A DNA stretch of 5,781 nucleotides from Microcoleaceae cyanobacterium UBA9251 (GTDB lineage: Bacteria; Cyanobacteriota; Cyanobacteriia; Cyanobacteriales; Microcoleaceae), in contig DPLL01000097.1 in the NCBI GenBank assembly GCA_003542015.1, forward strand, positions 1 to 5,781. The letters are read 5' to 3'. Under the pieces are notes generated by a model. The model saw only the letters and a list, made by a program, of their open reading frames with translations. It was not told where the DNA came from and searched no databases. Shown here in pieces: positions 5,725 through 5,781 of this stretch (positions are counted from its first letter, which is position 1; each line of letters begins with the position of its first letter). The position numbers and the translations under genes are program-made.

Positions 5725-5781
5725 GCAACTTTAGACAAGTATTTGGCTATTTAGTCTAGCTCACACCCTTCGCCATCGCGC

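Noticed and set aside
5722..5763. Interrupted inverted repeat TGAGC/GCTCA with TAGAC/GTCTA as a terminator
   Set aside because: It has a five-base bulge, a 17-base loop and no U-tract, so it is too weak to call a terminator.

Overview
The window looks like chromosomal DNA from a filamentous cyanobacterium, most likely an Oscillatoriales type such as Microcoleus or Oscillatoria; the genus is a guess. The evidence is four perfect HIP1 octamers GCGATCGC (156-163, 1959-1966, 3225-3232, 4162-4169), many one-off HIP1 sites, a cyanobacterial-style pgsA, 7- and 9-bp tandem arrays, and a palindromic repeat family (GTAGTCGAA...TTCGACTAC, GGTGAGCGGAGTCGAAC) that reads through inside genes.

Layout. Three genes lie head to tail on the minus strand, in transcription order from the right. 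(1) 5394-2866: an 842-aa acidic, coiled-coil, largely disordered protein of unknown function. (2) 2773-686: a 695-aa Hsp70/actin-fold ATPase-like protein with a full nucleotide-binding domain but no classical substrate-binding domain. (3) 544-26: pgsA, phosphatidylglycerophosphate synthase. The 141 bp between genes 2 and 3 are almost filled by two tandem arrays (9-bp units, then 7-bp purine units). Right of gene 1, positions 5395-5781 hold a weak promoter candidate and a 67-codon plus-strand ORF that I do not recognise.

The main point of interest is the junction of genes 1 and 2. Gene 1 ends in a run of ten A on the sense strand (2880-2871), directly before its stop. The frame of gene 2 is open right back to this run, but it has no ATG, GTG or TTG for 33 codons and those codons look protein-coding. 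A -1 ribosomal slip, or transcriptional insertion of one A, would join the two into a protein of about 1,569 aa: coiled coil, acidic multivalent linker, Hsp70-like ATPase. The pair is therefore either a programmed frameshift system, a recently split gene, or a homopolymer sequencing error.

Other notable points are a short acidic-aromatic motif (L-[DE]-x-[DEN]-L-[FY] and close variants) repeated at least six times in gene 1, a 66-bp tandem duplication in the same region, interspersed repeats translated in frame within both genes, and a degenerate phosphate-2 motif in the Hsp70-like protein. Genes 1 and 2 probably act together. Nothing in the sequence ties them functionally to pgsA beyond shared direction.
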